DNA from: Branchiostoma floridae
Lineage: Eukaryota; Chordata; Leptocardii; Amphioxiformes; Branchiostomatidae
Length of the DNA stretch: 64,000 bases
Direction of reading: 5' to 3'
NCBI RefSeq assembly: GCF_000003815.2
Contig: NC_049991.1
Location: forward strand, 7,030,087 to 7,094,086
The notes below the pieces were generated by a model. It saw only the letters and a list, made by a program, of their open reading frames with translations, was not told the origin of the DNA and searched no databases. Both the position numbers and the translations under genes were made by a program. Of this stretch, positions 13,580-25,045 are shown one piece after another (position 1 is the first letter of the stretch; each line of letters opens with the position of its first letter).

Positions 13580-15611
13580 TAAGTCATAATAAGCAATAGA
13601 CTAGTCCATGCAATGGTTATCCTTAATAACTGTATAGCTACATATCTTTGTTCAATTCAAACATTTAGCCATTTCTTATAGTGTCGTTTAAAGTGGTACG
13701 TAGCATTGCATTCGAATGCTGATTCCGGGCTACTTTTTGCAGCGTATTGTTGTCTTGTTGTGAACATTAAAGACACTATAGTGGCATTAGAGCGCTTCAT
13801 ATTTAGATTTTTAAGGATTGAAAATTTGATACAGATATCTGCAAATGGCAAAAAAAAAACATGCAACAAAAACCATACCGTCGTCGTTGTTTATCATTGG
13901 GATAGTAGAGTATGTAAAACCCAGTATCTGTATGATAAAGTTATTATCCCTGTAATCTCAATTGTCTTACTGCCTTTGTTGTGTAATAAGATTACCGAAC
14001 GATCAACAACCGTGTAAAATAGCGGCGAATAAATTTGTCCACCAACTTGTCGAACAAGCCCCCACGCTTGCTAACATAAACTAATTAAGAAAAGTGGGGA
14101 TAAATCGGATTTAACACCTCTTATCAATAATAAGATGTAGAATCTGTGATAAATGGTAGTCTATTATACAAATTATTAACTGGATTAAGTCAAACCTAGT
14201 GAGGGATGAGTGGATATATCAGGATGTTTTGAGAAACGAAAACTTTATTGTTTTGACACGAGGTCAGGTGTTACAATCACCAATCATACTTGCACAAAGC
14301 TTGCAGTTTTAGAAGTTTCCACATATCCAAGCCAAAAACGAATGTGGTTTACCAAGTAAATACGTTTGCGAAGCAGCTACACATCTTACACGTATGCAGT
14401 GTCCCAAGCAATACCGTAAGGCTCGGAGAATTCGGATGTTACTTGGGCTGTGTTGTCCTCCTAATCGTGCTAGACGACCGCAGCTTGAGAACTCAGCTCC
14501 CCAACAGCAGACCTACCGTAAGGTATCCCGATAGAATAAACAGGTACAGTACACAGTTAATACAGCCCATTTCCACTGTCGGCTGCGAACGCGCTGCGAC
14601 CGTTGAGTTTTCAAAGATTCCTCAGTGACTGCATGATCATTCAACGAATTTCAAAAATAAAGAAGAATCTCTAAACGTTTTGTTCTGTTTAAATCATCCC
14701 TTTCCACCTTGCATCATATTACATTCATGAAATAATTCTTACACACATCTACTAGTATTCTTATATACGGTCGCACAGGAGTCGTCGTCCAGTGGCAAAG
14801 GGGTCTTAGACAGTGGCATTAAGGGTCAGTTACATTTGGAAGCATTTCGTCCGAAGAATGAGATTTTAAAGGACAAAACTGAAATTTACGGTTGACATGG
14901 TGTTATCATTTGAAAACTGAGAATTGAGCGTCCTTTTCTGAATTTACACCAAAGAAAATCACGATGCATTTTCATCGCCGTCATCTTAGTACAATGCATT
15001 GTTATTACGTCATACTGTCGCACGATGGGCCGTTGTCTTATGAAAATAGAGGTCATATAATAGAAAAATAGTGAATTTCTAATATTTTTTTACCTTTTTG
15101 AAATTACAATAATCGTTTATTGCATTTGGATGTATTAAAATTATTACATACATGCCAGTTCGTGTGTAAGTATCATAAACTGTGATTTTATTTTAAAAGT
15201 ACATTTCTTGTTTTCTCATAATCAGATTTTACATTTTGCATTTTTGATGAATATGAGTATTGTGCAAAGTATTTTCGTAGATTTTAAAACAAATGCGCTG
15301 TCTAAGCGATTTTCGAACAAGTTGTCTTTCGCTCTGGCTATATCAGTCAAAGAGACCGTACGGTTTTTGCCCATTTGTATGTATGTATGATATGTTCCCA
15401 AGTCGTTTGAAGCTACCAACACTATTCCCATCTAACAATGCTGTACTATGAAAGTATATCTTGAGATTTCTCGGGTATAAGAGAACTTTGGCCCGTGGTA
15501 TTAGTCAGCGATGTTAGTTGTGTATTCTTCGGCCCACGGTCCTAGCAACGGAGCGCACTTTGTCCATCGACCGGCGTGGGGCGAGGTAGGCCGCCTAACG
15601 CAAAGTAAAGA

Positions 15612-15793
15612 TGCGGTCACTTTTGTCGCACGATTATTCTATTTTTTTGTCGTAAAATTTTGAATGTGATTCTGGGTAAATTGATCGTGGACGAGGATTC
15701 GCTAAAGATGAAATGTGCACGACCAATTCACGATTGTTTCTAGAATTTTCTCGGTTCGTTGTCGTTAGCTCGTCGTTTGACAAACGTGACCGG
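15612..15793. mobile_element. MITE-like element, second family
   Basis: The ends form an inverted repeat of roughly 20 bp: left GCGGTCACTTTTGTCGCACG, right (minus strand) CCGGTCACGTTTGTCAAACG. The interior is about 140 bp, AT-rich, with GTCGTAAAATTTT. A related block occurs at about 42385-42460. No coding capacity. Confidence 0.45.
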
Positions 15794-16156
15794 GTCTTGC
15801 ACGTGTGAACATTAGGTCAAAAATAGATAGGCGTAGAAAGAATCAATGTTGTATCCAAGTGGCATGTAAATATATGTAAACTATTTTATCAACTGTTTGT
15901 TCTATTCATGTCAATGATGAAAAAATATTACCCGATTGTTGTCAGCAGACTATGTATTCTCAGCAGTGATCATAATGTCTATGAAAAGTTTTTGTTGTAT
16001 TTTTTTAACAAATCATAAAACGTTTGCGCCCTCCCTTTTGTCTACCCAAAAAATAACTATCATTACTTTGATGGGCTGGTTTATATGACATTATACGGAA
16101 CAAATGCCACTGCCTTTAGAAATTTAGCATTTCAATCATTGCATGGTGTCTCCTTA

Positions 16157-16304
16157 GGCACCCTTTCCACTAGATGGCGATCGCGCTGCGCTCTAACTGC
16201 GACCAAAATAGGATATATGTAACCTTTGCTTTTGTTGATGGATATTTCAAATTTTAGGTCGCAGAGAGAGCGCGGCAAAAAGCCGGCCTAGTGGAAAGGG
16301 GGTA
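16157..16304. mobile_element. MITE, Harbinger-like family A (short copy)
   Basis: Both ends are recognisable: CCCTTTCCACTAGATGGCGA on the left, and its inverse ending in CTAGTGGAAAGGGGGTA on the right. Subterminal GCGCTCTAACTGCGACC and its inverse are also present. TTA precedes and TAA follows the element. It is about 148 bp, shorter than the roughly 220-bp copies, so it has an internal deletion. Confidence 0.7.
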
Positions 16305-18313
16305 TAACCAATACTACATACTCCCATGCACGGTGATGCACCTTAATCCACATTTTTGTGGTTTGACGAACTGTCATCTGAACATTCAACATGCATCCTC
16401 TTGAAATGTAGCCATCACCAAGAAATATTGGAGGACCCTTTTGATGTCAAGCCTTTTTTGTGATTTTTTCATTTAGATTTTACAAAAATCATACATTCAA
16501 AGCTTTTGACTGGCACAAATGCAACCGTGTTTTTTTTATTCAAATGAACCGCAAAACAAGGCTGTAAGATTAAATGTTTTGCGTCATTGTACTGAATTTT
16601 TATTTTACTTTTCAGTTAAAAATTTAGGTTTTACCTACCATGAAAGCAATGACCTGAAAATCTCTCTTCACAACAAATTAATTCAAAGGAAAGAATCTTT
16701 CAGTGTGTAACTTTTTCCTAAGAGGTGAGTTATGGAATAAGAAAGAATGATTTGCTTCCGAGGAAGTGGCTAAACGTCTTCTCTGAAAAGGTTCTGCGAA
16801 GTTCTGCGGAGAAGTTGCCGTGGAAATAGCGAGAGGGTAACGCCTAACTTGCCATGTTGCGCCTTTTACAAGAGGGATGTAAGAGGGCAAACACTGTCAG
16901 CCTCCCATCGTAAACGATTTGGTAGTACTACGCTGTTGAGACAGGTTAGGGAGCTCTAGGTGTTGACAGATAGGTAGTGACAGATGTACGTGCAGTGTCG
17001 TGCAGTGCTTAAGCAGACGCCCCCCGCCCGACGTCCACCTGTTCAGGACGGTCACTCGCCCCTCTTATCATAGCTAATCCCAAGTGGCACTATTCTTGCT
17101 TATATTGGCTACTGTTGCAGTGTCTTATACTCAAATCTAGAATGGTAAAAATGGGATTTGCGGGTCGAGATCTAAAACAAATAGCCACCTTCATTTTACT
17201 ACTCAATATGAAATCACGGTGCAAGGGTAGTCTTTCCCTGTATCCACAGCCTGTACAATTCTCATTCGCTAACAAATACGGCCCGTAGTTGCATGTACCA
17301 ATTGAATGTAAAATTTAGGTCCTTGAATCCATGTTCTTAAGCATGTTCTTTTTTCAATGAGGAAAGCATTGTGGTAAGAGCACAATAACACATTTTGAGC
17401 TTCATATATTTTACATATGACTAACAAATCACTAATTTCATATTAAGGTGTTATTTTTCATACCATACGAAACCGTTTCTATGAAAAACTTTTCATCAAA
17501 AGTTGGAACGTCTCAATAGCGAAGCTATAGACGTAACGCGTCGCTATTGGGTTGCATAGTCTCACTTCTTATGAAAATCTAAATAAAGGGCACACTAAAC
17601 ATTTACGGAATGGCTTGGTCATAAGGAAGACAGCAATGCAGCGTATGCACACTCCCAATTTGAAATATAATGCGCAAAAGGGTTGAAATGGTTCTTGACT
17701 CAACTACTGCTATGTACTTACTGTAAAGTCAACTCATGCGGCCATCCAACTTAGGTATAAATCTGTGGGATTTAGTCCATGAACGGTTAGTGTCGGTAAT
17801 CTTCAATGTTCTCAGCGACTAGAGTAGAGAAACGCTTCAGGTTCTCTTGAAACATTGCTTAGTTGCATGCTGTCTAAATTTATGCGACGTTCTAAATGTA
17901 CTTTCGACAAACGTTACTATGTATATCATTATATCTTGTATTATATATTGTTCCTTCATTTACGGGAAGAATGTATTTTTTTCGCTGACTGTAAGTAAGC
18001 AAACCCGTTTTTAGCTTTCACCATAAGTAGCAACATTAACAGTTCGCAACTCGCTATTGTGTTTCAACATCACCATCCGGCCCGGACATGGCTTCTCTTT
18101 TCAGCTCTTCCTACCTCTTTCCGAGTGTCCGGAAAGTAGCTTTCAAAAATAGCCACGATATCCTCGTTAAGAAGCCATTTGTATCAGCGAAGCCGACGTT
18201 TTTGCGATGATCGGGCCAATTTCGGGAGGGAGTAAACCACATTTAACGACTAGCTAAACATGGGTCCAGTGTATTGAATGGGGATTATGGTCCAGTGGGC
18301 AAACGTACTATAC

Positions 18314-18328
18314 TAGCGCCCCCTGTTG
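18314..18328 (-). promoter_or_regulatory. CTCF-like binding motif
   Basis: TAGCGCCCCCTGTTG matches the core of the reverse-complement CTCF consensus (TAGCGCCCCCTGGTGG) apart from its end. CTCF is conserved across bilaterians. The site lies in the presumed large intron of the PERCC1-like gene. A single motif match is weak evidence of binding. Confidence 0.35.
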
Positions 18329-20174
18329 TAAAGTACGGGGACTTTTTTCTTTGGAAAACATCAGATGGCTTCTATTGTGGCGATTATTTAACTACTCGTG
18401 CAATCCCTTAATATAACATTCTTTATTTTACAAAAAATTTTATTTGCACGAAATATAAGAAAAAATGTTTAGATTTCTGTATCATTGAAAGAGGCTTTAT
18501 TCCGAAGCGTACATATACGTTCATTTTTAAGGGTACATGTATATTCGCATTCAAGTATTGCAAATTTTTATTACAGCATGTATCCATGATTTTATTACAG
18601 CATGTATGGTATTTATGCATATTTCTGCCATGCGTATATAGACACAACTCTACAACCGATAATGACTTTTTATACTTCTTTGGATAGTAATATTGGCATT
18701 CCTGCTTGACCTGTTATGAGAGTGCTTGACTCAACTATTACATATGTTTTTAATTTTTATGTTTCCATAGTAAAAGGTATTACATTCACGCGTGTTATAT
18801 ATTGTATCTGGCCACATTTGAACTTTTAAGTTTCAAAACCGACGTATGCCACATTTATTTGGTCCGTTTGCGTTTGGTTACCACATTCTGGAGCGTTTGT
18901 CGTATAGTGTCTCATAAGAAAGCCTTAAGCTGACAATGCTTTATCATTGAATGCCTGATACAAGCCGATAGGAAATAATTCTTAAGAAATATCAAAAAGG
19001 CATCGATTTTGAACACAAATTATGAAAAATGCAGCTATTTTAAACAAACAAGATTTGACGTTACTCTCAACACTTAGGGAGAAAATTATGAGATACCAAT
19101 TACTCGATATTTATTCTGCTTTCCACATTTCTCATTTAGGCCGGTGTCGTAGGAATGTAATTTGGAAAAGGCATTTGTTTGGCAAAAAGTTTAAAAGTAT
19201 ATGACATGGTGGCAAAGGGAAAACGAGAGATTATGACATTGTCACTGATTTATGAAATAAAAGGGAAAATATGCCTCGCATTTTTGTTGTATGCGTTGGT
19301 TCTGGTTTGAGAATTTAGTGCTAGAGTTATCGTTCTGAATTTTCTGTTGAAAAAGCAAGATAAGTTTTTACATTGTTCACCTTTTGAAGTAGAGTTTCAT
19401 ATAACATTATATCCAAATTAATGTCTAATCATGGGTGAACCCACCGACAATTATTGTTATTCGATATGAATCCATATTCGACATTATTTGTAATCTTTAT
19501 TACTGGTATTAAATGTTTAATTTCTCGTCCCTAGAATTGCATGCTTATCAATTGTGAAGGATAATTTCATATTTTATATGTACAGACATATATTAGATGT
19601 ATATTGAAATTCAAAATATTGTGATAAAAAGATTTTAAATTTTTTCAAAAATCGTAAAAAAGACAATTTTGTCGGATTCGTTGTAAAGCTTCTTCAAATT
19701 TTAGGGCATTTCTGCTATGTACTCTGTTGTATTTAGCATCAATTAACGCGTGCAATTACGGGTTGTAATATCCCTTTTATCGTATTTTATTCCAAGGATT
19801 TTTCGAAAGAAATGGATTAACCAACAATTGCAAGAAAAGGAAAATGATAGCAAACTTTGCCATAGTATATGGGAGATTGAATTAACAAGCTAGCATATAG
19901 CTAAACTTTTGTATATTCAATAGTGCTATACCTTGAATGATTATAGATGTTTCATGAAAAAGTTTTTAACATTAAAATTTCAACCCAATTCACTGGGTCA
20001 GCCATTCTAATTATAGGGAATCAGGCCGCATGCGCGTGTTTGACAGTGGCCAATATTTTGAATGGCTGGCATCGGTTGCAGGGCAATTATTTGATTAATT
20101 GTGTGACAGGTCGCCTGTGATAGATTGATTATATTAACCACTGCCTTACACGCACGTTTTCTGTTTGACAACAG

Positions 20175-21002
20175 CATGAGAATATGGCTACCGGTAGTGC
20201 GGTGAAGGCGGGGTCGGGCACCAAGGACGACCTCACCCGTAGGCGTTTCTCGGACGCCCCGATGCACGATGTCACCGAGTCCGAGGAAGAAGAGGAAGAA
20301 ATCGAGGACGATGAGATCGACAACGTCTCGAACTACACCGGGGAGGACGTCGAGTCTCCTCGGAGTGAAGTCCTCGCGGAGCCCGCCCACGACATGACCA
20401 AACAGCTGCTCGACTTCGCGGAATCCGTCAACAACGACATCCAGAAATATTTCGGCAGGAAAAAGAACGATCCGGACTCGTGCGACATTTACGAGGATCG
20501 CTTCACTTCGGGAAAGTCCGGTCGGGAACTCTACTACGCCGATCTGTTACGAATCGCTCAGAACGGCGACTCGGCAGACACCGGACACTCGACGAAGAAC
20601 TCACAGCAGTCGCGCAAAGACGGCAGCGACGGTCTCTACAAAAAGGGCGGCACGCTCGGCCCCTTGCAAGACCTCTTCGAATTCGGTCTCAAGAAACACA
20701 TCGTAGAAAACAAACTCATCAAATCCAGCAAGAAGCTGAAGCGTCTCAAGCTAGATACGCGTCTTGAAGACATCGTGCCAATGCAGAAGAGAAAGTTGCC
20801 GGATTCTTTCTTCAAGGAGCCATATGCGAGAGTTTCGGATGGGCGTGTGACCCTTGTCAACTCGAGCACACCAGACTTTAGTGATCTGTTAGCCACTTGG
20901 ACCGAGGTTGGTGGAAGTGAGGTAAGCGGGGAGGGGGAGGCCTCGTCCCCGGAAGATGTGAGCATGGACACCGAGAACTCTCCCATCGAACGCCTAGCAT
21001 AA
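20175..21002 (+). CDS. PERCC1: PERCC1-like protein, main coding exon
   Basis: Homologue of vertebrate PERCC1, whose loss causes congenital diarrhoea through failure of enteroendocrine cells. The biochemical role is unknown, and an intracellular (perhaps nuclear) location is inferred from the lack of a signal peptide or membrane helix. A good acceptor (TTTCTGTTTGACAACAG) ends at 20174. With the upstream exon the product is 289 residues. In that numbering: an acidic run at 50-62; DIQKYFGRKKNDPDSCDIYE at about 102-121; ELYYADLLRIA at about 132-142; LGPLQDLFEFGLK at 175-187; a lysine-rich patch near 194-207; QKRKLPDSFFKEP at 218-230; TPDFSDLLATW at 246-256. Each of these has a close counterpart in human PERCC1 as I remember it. 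The exon is GC-richer than its flanks. A GTAAGC inside it near 20921 could act as an alternative donor. Confidence 0.75.
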   Translation, partial: HENMATGSAVKAGSGTKDDLTRRRFSDAPMHDVTESEEEEEEIEDDEIDNVSNYTGEDVESPRSEVLAEPAHDMTKQLLDFAESVNNDIQKYFGRKKNDPDSCDIYEDRFTSGKSGRELYYADLLRIAQNGDSADTGHSTKNSQQSRKDGSDGLYKKGGTLGPLQDLFEFGLKKHIVENKLIKSSKKLKRLKLDTRLEDIVPMQKRKLPDSFFKEPYARVSDGRVTLVNSSTPDFSDLLATWTEVGGSEVSGEGEASSPEDVSMDTENSPIERLA

Positions 21003-21115
21003 CGGTAGTGATTGTCATAGTTTTAACTTTTGGTCATCGTCTCAGAATAGTTATGTGTTACTACGTACAGACTTAGGCAAGCGTAAAGGATAATAAATAT
21101 ACAAATGCTTGAAAC
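21003..21115 (+). terminator. 3' UTR and poly(A) signal of the PERCC1-like gene
   Basis: AATAAA at 21092-21097, 90 bases after the TAA stop, is followed by a T-rich stretch at about 21117-21124. This gives a short, plausible 3' end. Confidence 0.6.
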
Positions 21116-22354
21116 TTTTTTTTTACTATTTCAAACTGGTAGTTATACTTGGTCAACGTTTCAGAGTGTGGAATTCATACGTTTATGAATGGAATCTGCA
21201 TATAGGTATTTTCTATGTTGTCAGATCAATGACAGTTCCTAGCAGATGCAATTAAATGTTGCGGACAGCCCCCAATTAATGTTGATGATAAAAAAAGTTG
21301 TCTGCTCTATAGCAAATCCTGGGCGCCTTCTATTGATCATAATGCTGTAATTATTTCATACACATATTGTTCAGTATATAAAATATACACAGAAGACAAG
21401 TAACTTATCATGAACTCCACGTAACTGTAAAACTCAGGTTGTGTTTTGAGTAGTTTGCCATTCCTAAAATTCACAACATTCTTACTGTAGCTATGCCTTT
21501 CAAACATGATGTTCATATTCAATTATGGCACAGAGATTCAGATATCATTTCAACATTTAGCTGTTTATTAAGCGTAACATTCTGTTACTTTTACTACTTG
21601 TAATCTGAAATGCCAAAGCATTTTGCGTGCTCAGTTGTAACTGTTTTGTGGTCAAACAATCTTAAGTATAAAACAAATGAAATTGTGTCAACGGACAGTA
21701 ATGTGTCTGCTCAAAATGTACTGTTAAGGTGAATCGTAGGTGAGTTGCAATGTCAGAAAGACATATGTTATCGTGTGCAATTTTCATCCGGCCTTCCATG
21801 TCTTAACCATAGCTCGTTGTGTAGCATATATAGTGGTGCGGTTTGTGTCTTTTGGTTTCTTCAATGCTTACAAACTGAAGTTTAGTCTTTTTTTGTTCTT
21901 CTTCCTCGTTTGATGTTTATTTCATTGTGAAAAAAAGTTGCTTAAGACATTTTGTACGGGCATTGTTTTGAAGCAAAGTAAAGATGAAAATAAATTACGT
22001 TGAGGCTTACAGCTGTGCTTTTTATAGGTTTGTGCGGTGCTCTTTGGTACGTATCTACAAAGTAAAGGTCTAATATTGCTTTGGCATACATGTTTTACAT
22101 GTTTCTCTTTGTAAATGAGGTATCACAGAGCTACACGAAGCGATGTCAAGTTTTGAAGTAATATTTCTCCAATAAATTTGTAGCAATGACATATTTGCCA
22201 ATGACTAAGTGCGAAAGGTAATAAGTTAATTTCCCAGTTTGGCTTTCATCTGCGACCTTTTTATGAAAAATTCTCATGTTGTCAACGTGGATAATTAGAA
22301 TTGTCATCAACAACAGACTATGGAATTGCGTCGAATTAAGCACTGAGGGTGGGT

Positions 22355-22580
22355 AAATATTGCAGTCGCCAGGGGTTTTACGCAAAATTTGACAGATCCC
22401 TCAACGAATATCATAGATTTAAAACAAATTTTTCGATGTGTTTTGTTGTCTGTTAAATCACATCACAATTATATTACATCGTCGTGCATTATATTCCAAT
22501 TATGAAATCAATGATCATACAAATCAAATTTTGTTCACTTGACGCTTGCACGTCCATCGCCTTCTAGTGGAGAAGGGGCC
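22355..22580. mobile_element. MITE, Harbinger-like family A (diverged copy)
   Basis: It shares the interior block AAATTTGACAGATCCCTCAACG and the right end CATCGCCTTCTAGTGGAGAA followed by GGGGCC and TAA (22581-22583). The left end is degraded, so the start is approximate. Confidence 0.6.
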
Positions 22581-23192
22581 TAACCGCAATGGCGTGTTTT
22601 GAATATTCAAATTAGCATAGAGCGAATGCACTCGCTGCCACCAGTGTTATGCCTGAAATGTAAAGACACATACATTCATATACAATGGTGGTAAAAGAGG
22701 TCGCATCAGACCATCTTTTCCTTCCCGTAATTCTATTAAAACGCCACAGGAAATCATAAATCTAAAAAGAAATCTATGTATGGTTGGTTGTTCGAAGTGC
22801 CAGTGCCGTATATTGCATGGTGAACAGTAATGTATATGCACGCAAGGATGATACGTTTCGGCATTCATTCAATGGTATGGAATTGGAAAAAAGGTAGCAA
22901 TTTGTAGTTGATAGCACATATACCATGGACAGATATTGGCATTGTTTTCAAGCGTACACGTTTCTTAAAAGAAGCAAAAATATTTGAGATAAATTATGTC
23001 AATCTTCAAGTTGTTTCAACTGAATACGCTGACTGAATGCATTGCTTGCATTGAATTACAATGGAAGAAAACATGCCCTAGATATCGGCTAATATTCATT
23101 TTTCTCTTTTCTTAAAGTCATTGTTTTAAAACGTCAATTTTCTTGAAACAAATATTTACCAATCAAATTGCTATACTACTATAATATATGTA

Positions 23193-23460
23193 GTGGCGTC
23201 GAATGTGCGAGTGGCCAGGCAAAAGGGTACAAGCTCAAGAGGTCATTGATTCGATTCCTGGCTAAACGGTGTGCCATTAGGAAAGGCACTTAACACGATT
23301 TTCCCCGCTTCACCCAGGTGTAAAATTAATACCTGGGTATCTGTCTTCGGTTGAAATCGTATACAATGGTGGTAGAAGGTGAAGGATGGGCTCCACCTTC
23401 ATACCCCGTGCCTTGGACGCAGCCGTCAAGAACCCACTGTCCCTGCGGCTAGGGAACTAC
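23193..23460 (+). mobile_element. tRNA-derived SINE
   Basis: A polymerase III B box (GATTCGATTCC at about 23248-23258) follows an A-box-like region. Then comes a tail module, AGGAAAGGCACTTAACACGA...CACCCAGGTGTAAAA (23278-23327), which recurs in diverged form after the tRNA-like head at 26037. A conserved tail behind a tRNA-like head is characteristic of a SINE family. The 3' limit is uncertain. Confidence 0.6.
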
Positions 23461-23522
23461 CTTTATCTTGTTTTCGTGATTATATAGAACAAGTTACAAT
23501 ACTTTACACACAAGTGTGCGTG

Positions 23523-23801
23523 GGGAAGGACAACATCAATCCAACCGCTCACACTTACACGACATCAGAAAAGACGCTGGAGCCGCATGTTCCCCGTATA
23601 GGAACTTTATTCGAACCAGTACACAACATGACTATGCACATGTTGTACTATGCTCATACGAGCTCATAACACTGAGGAAGACACATGGCGAAACATGTTT
23701 GTTGTGTAAAGTTCCTATACGGGAAACGTGTGGCTCCAGCGTCTTTTCTGAAGATGTGGCGTAAGTGTGAACGGTTGGCATGAGGTTGTCCTTCCCATAT
23801 A
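23523..23801. repeat. Fold-back (long inverted-repeat) element
   Basis: Two arms of about 85-90 bp (about 23523-23609 and 23715-23801) are near-perfect reverse complements. The blocks AGAAAAGACGCTGGAGCC and CCCGTATAGGAACTTTA occur in both. A spacer of about 105 bp contains CTGAGGA...CGAAACATG, vaguely like a hammerhead ribozyme core. It would fold into a strong hairpin and is probably a non-autonomous transposon. Confidence 0.65.
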
Positions 23802-24794
23802 CTCTACTAAAACTTCACACTCAAAGAACGTTTTCCAACATATAACTTCGCGAAACCGTCTTTGACAAAATGCCAGCCTGACCTATGACCGTGTTACATT
23901 CAGTAGTGGGAACGCCTAAAACCCTCACTGATCCCACCGGCTCTCACCGTCTGCCCCGGTGGTAAATGAGTCCCTATCATGCGGACCAGGATGTGTGGTC
24001 CCCCGCCGAGCACAACTGGCAGCTCCGATGATTTACGACCGTTCATAAGCCATGGATTATGACGAACTACCGAGAACAGGATTTACGCACGGCTAGTAAA
24101 TCAAAGCCCGGCCGGTCGGATTGACAAGTATTGTATATTGCGTGCGGTCACATCAAATGCCGGCTGTGTATATAGATAAGAGACGATGGAAGGATTGAAA
24201 AAAACAAATTTCTCTCCCGTGTACATTATTGATATCATAAGCTTCTTGTCAATGCCTCATCTATCGTTAATTATAAGCCAACACTTGCCATCTACCACTC
24301 TAGGTGACTTTTGATGTTTAATATGGCATTATGAGGCAAAATTACGTTTTTGTAGTATACAGTGGTCTTCGTCGGACTCCATTGGCCGCTTGAGAAAATA
24401 GTATAAACGAGCCAAATAGACTGAACGATATTAGTTATACGGCCATTAGGATAATATTGGCATTTCGTTCATTTGGCCAATTTTCTACAATTTCTCCAGC
24501 GACGTTTGGAGACTAGAGTATATTAGTGTGAGTCTGTTAGATTCAAATGGGAAAATATCTCAAAGTTTGCTAAAAGGCACCAACGAAAAGCACTAAAGTT
24601 TTATCAATACAACTTTTTAGAACATTATTCGCTGCAATGTCTTGTTGTCATTGAGTGGCAGCGTTTTGGGTTCATTTTTTAATTCTTGAATTAAATTCCA
24701 GTGACATAAACATTTGTTCCTGTGTTTTCCCTCGCCACATAAAGGATTTTCATTTGCAAGGATAAATGCTGTTTGCAAACAGAAGTTTTAATTT

Positions 24795-25016
24795 TTGTAT
24801 CTTTTTTGCCCTGGGCATATTATGGTCTTCTTCGCAGGAAAAAAACCGTGTATATACAACGGGTATGCACATGCTGGGCGACCTCGACTAACATACATAG
24901 ACCAGCTTGCTCGTGATGTGGGGTTGCGGGTTGAGGACTTAGAGAACGCTATTGGGGACAGAGACGTTTGGAAGGACAGAGTGGACCTGATCCGGGCAAG
25001 CAGCCCGCGACGATGA
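24795..25016 (+). pseudogene. LINE reverse-transcriptase ORF, C-terminal fragment
   Basis: The open frame ends in RPRLTYIDQLARDVGLRVED...AIGDRDVWKDRVDLIRASSPRR and a stop. A 'TYxxQLxxDxGLxxEDLxxAxxDRxxWxxRV' C terminus is very common at the end of non-LTR retrotransposon ORFs and their captured copies. No upstream reverse-transcriptase core is present, so this is a 5'-truncated, dead copy. Confidence 0.6.
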
Positions 25017-25045
25017 TGATATACAACTGGTAGAATCTTGCGCAC

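Larger units (their letters stand above)
11504..20174. other. Presumed large intron of the PERCC1-like gene
   Basis: About 8.7 kb with no coding exon that I can support. It holds MITE copies (13354, 15612, 16157, and a relic right end near 14785-14815), a CTCF-like site at 18314 and otherwise AT-rich unique sequence. GC-richer patches at 12400-12720 and 16720-17050 are possible regulatory DNA. Confidence 0.4.
21125..24780. other. Intergenic, repeats only
   Basis: No gene is recognised. It contains a MITE (22355), a SINE (23193) and a fold-back element (23523). A GC-richer patch at 23890-24130 with repeated GATTTACG/TTTACG words may be regulatory. Confidence 0.45.

Noticed and set aside
14290-14628. 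112-codon ORF
   Set aside because: No recognisable motif, no splice or promoter context, and amino-acid makeup like translated non-coding DNA.
20007-20390. 127-codon antisense ORF over the PERCC1-like exon
   Set aside because: Shadow of the acidic-rich sense coding. No independent features.
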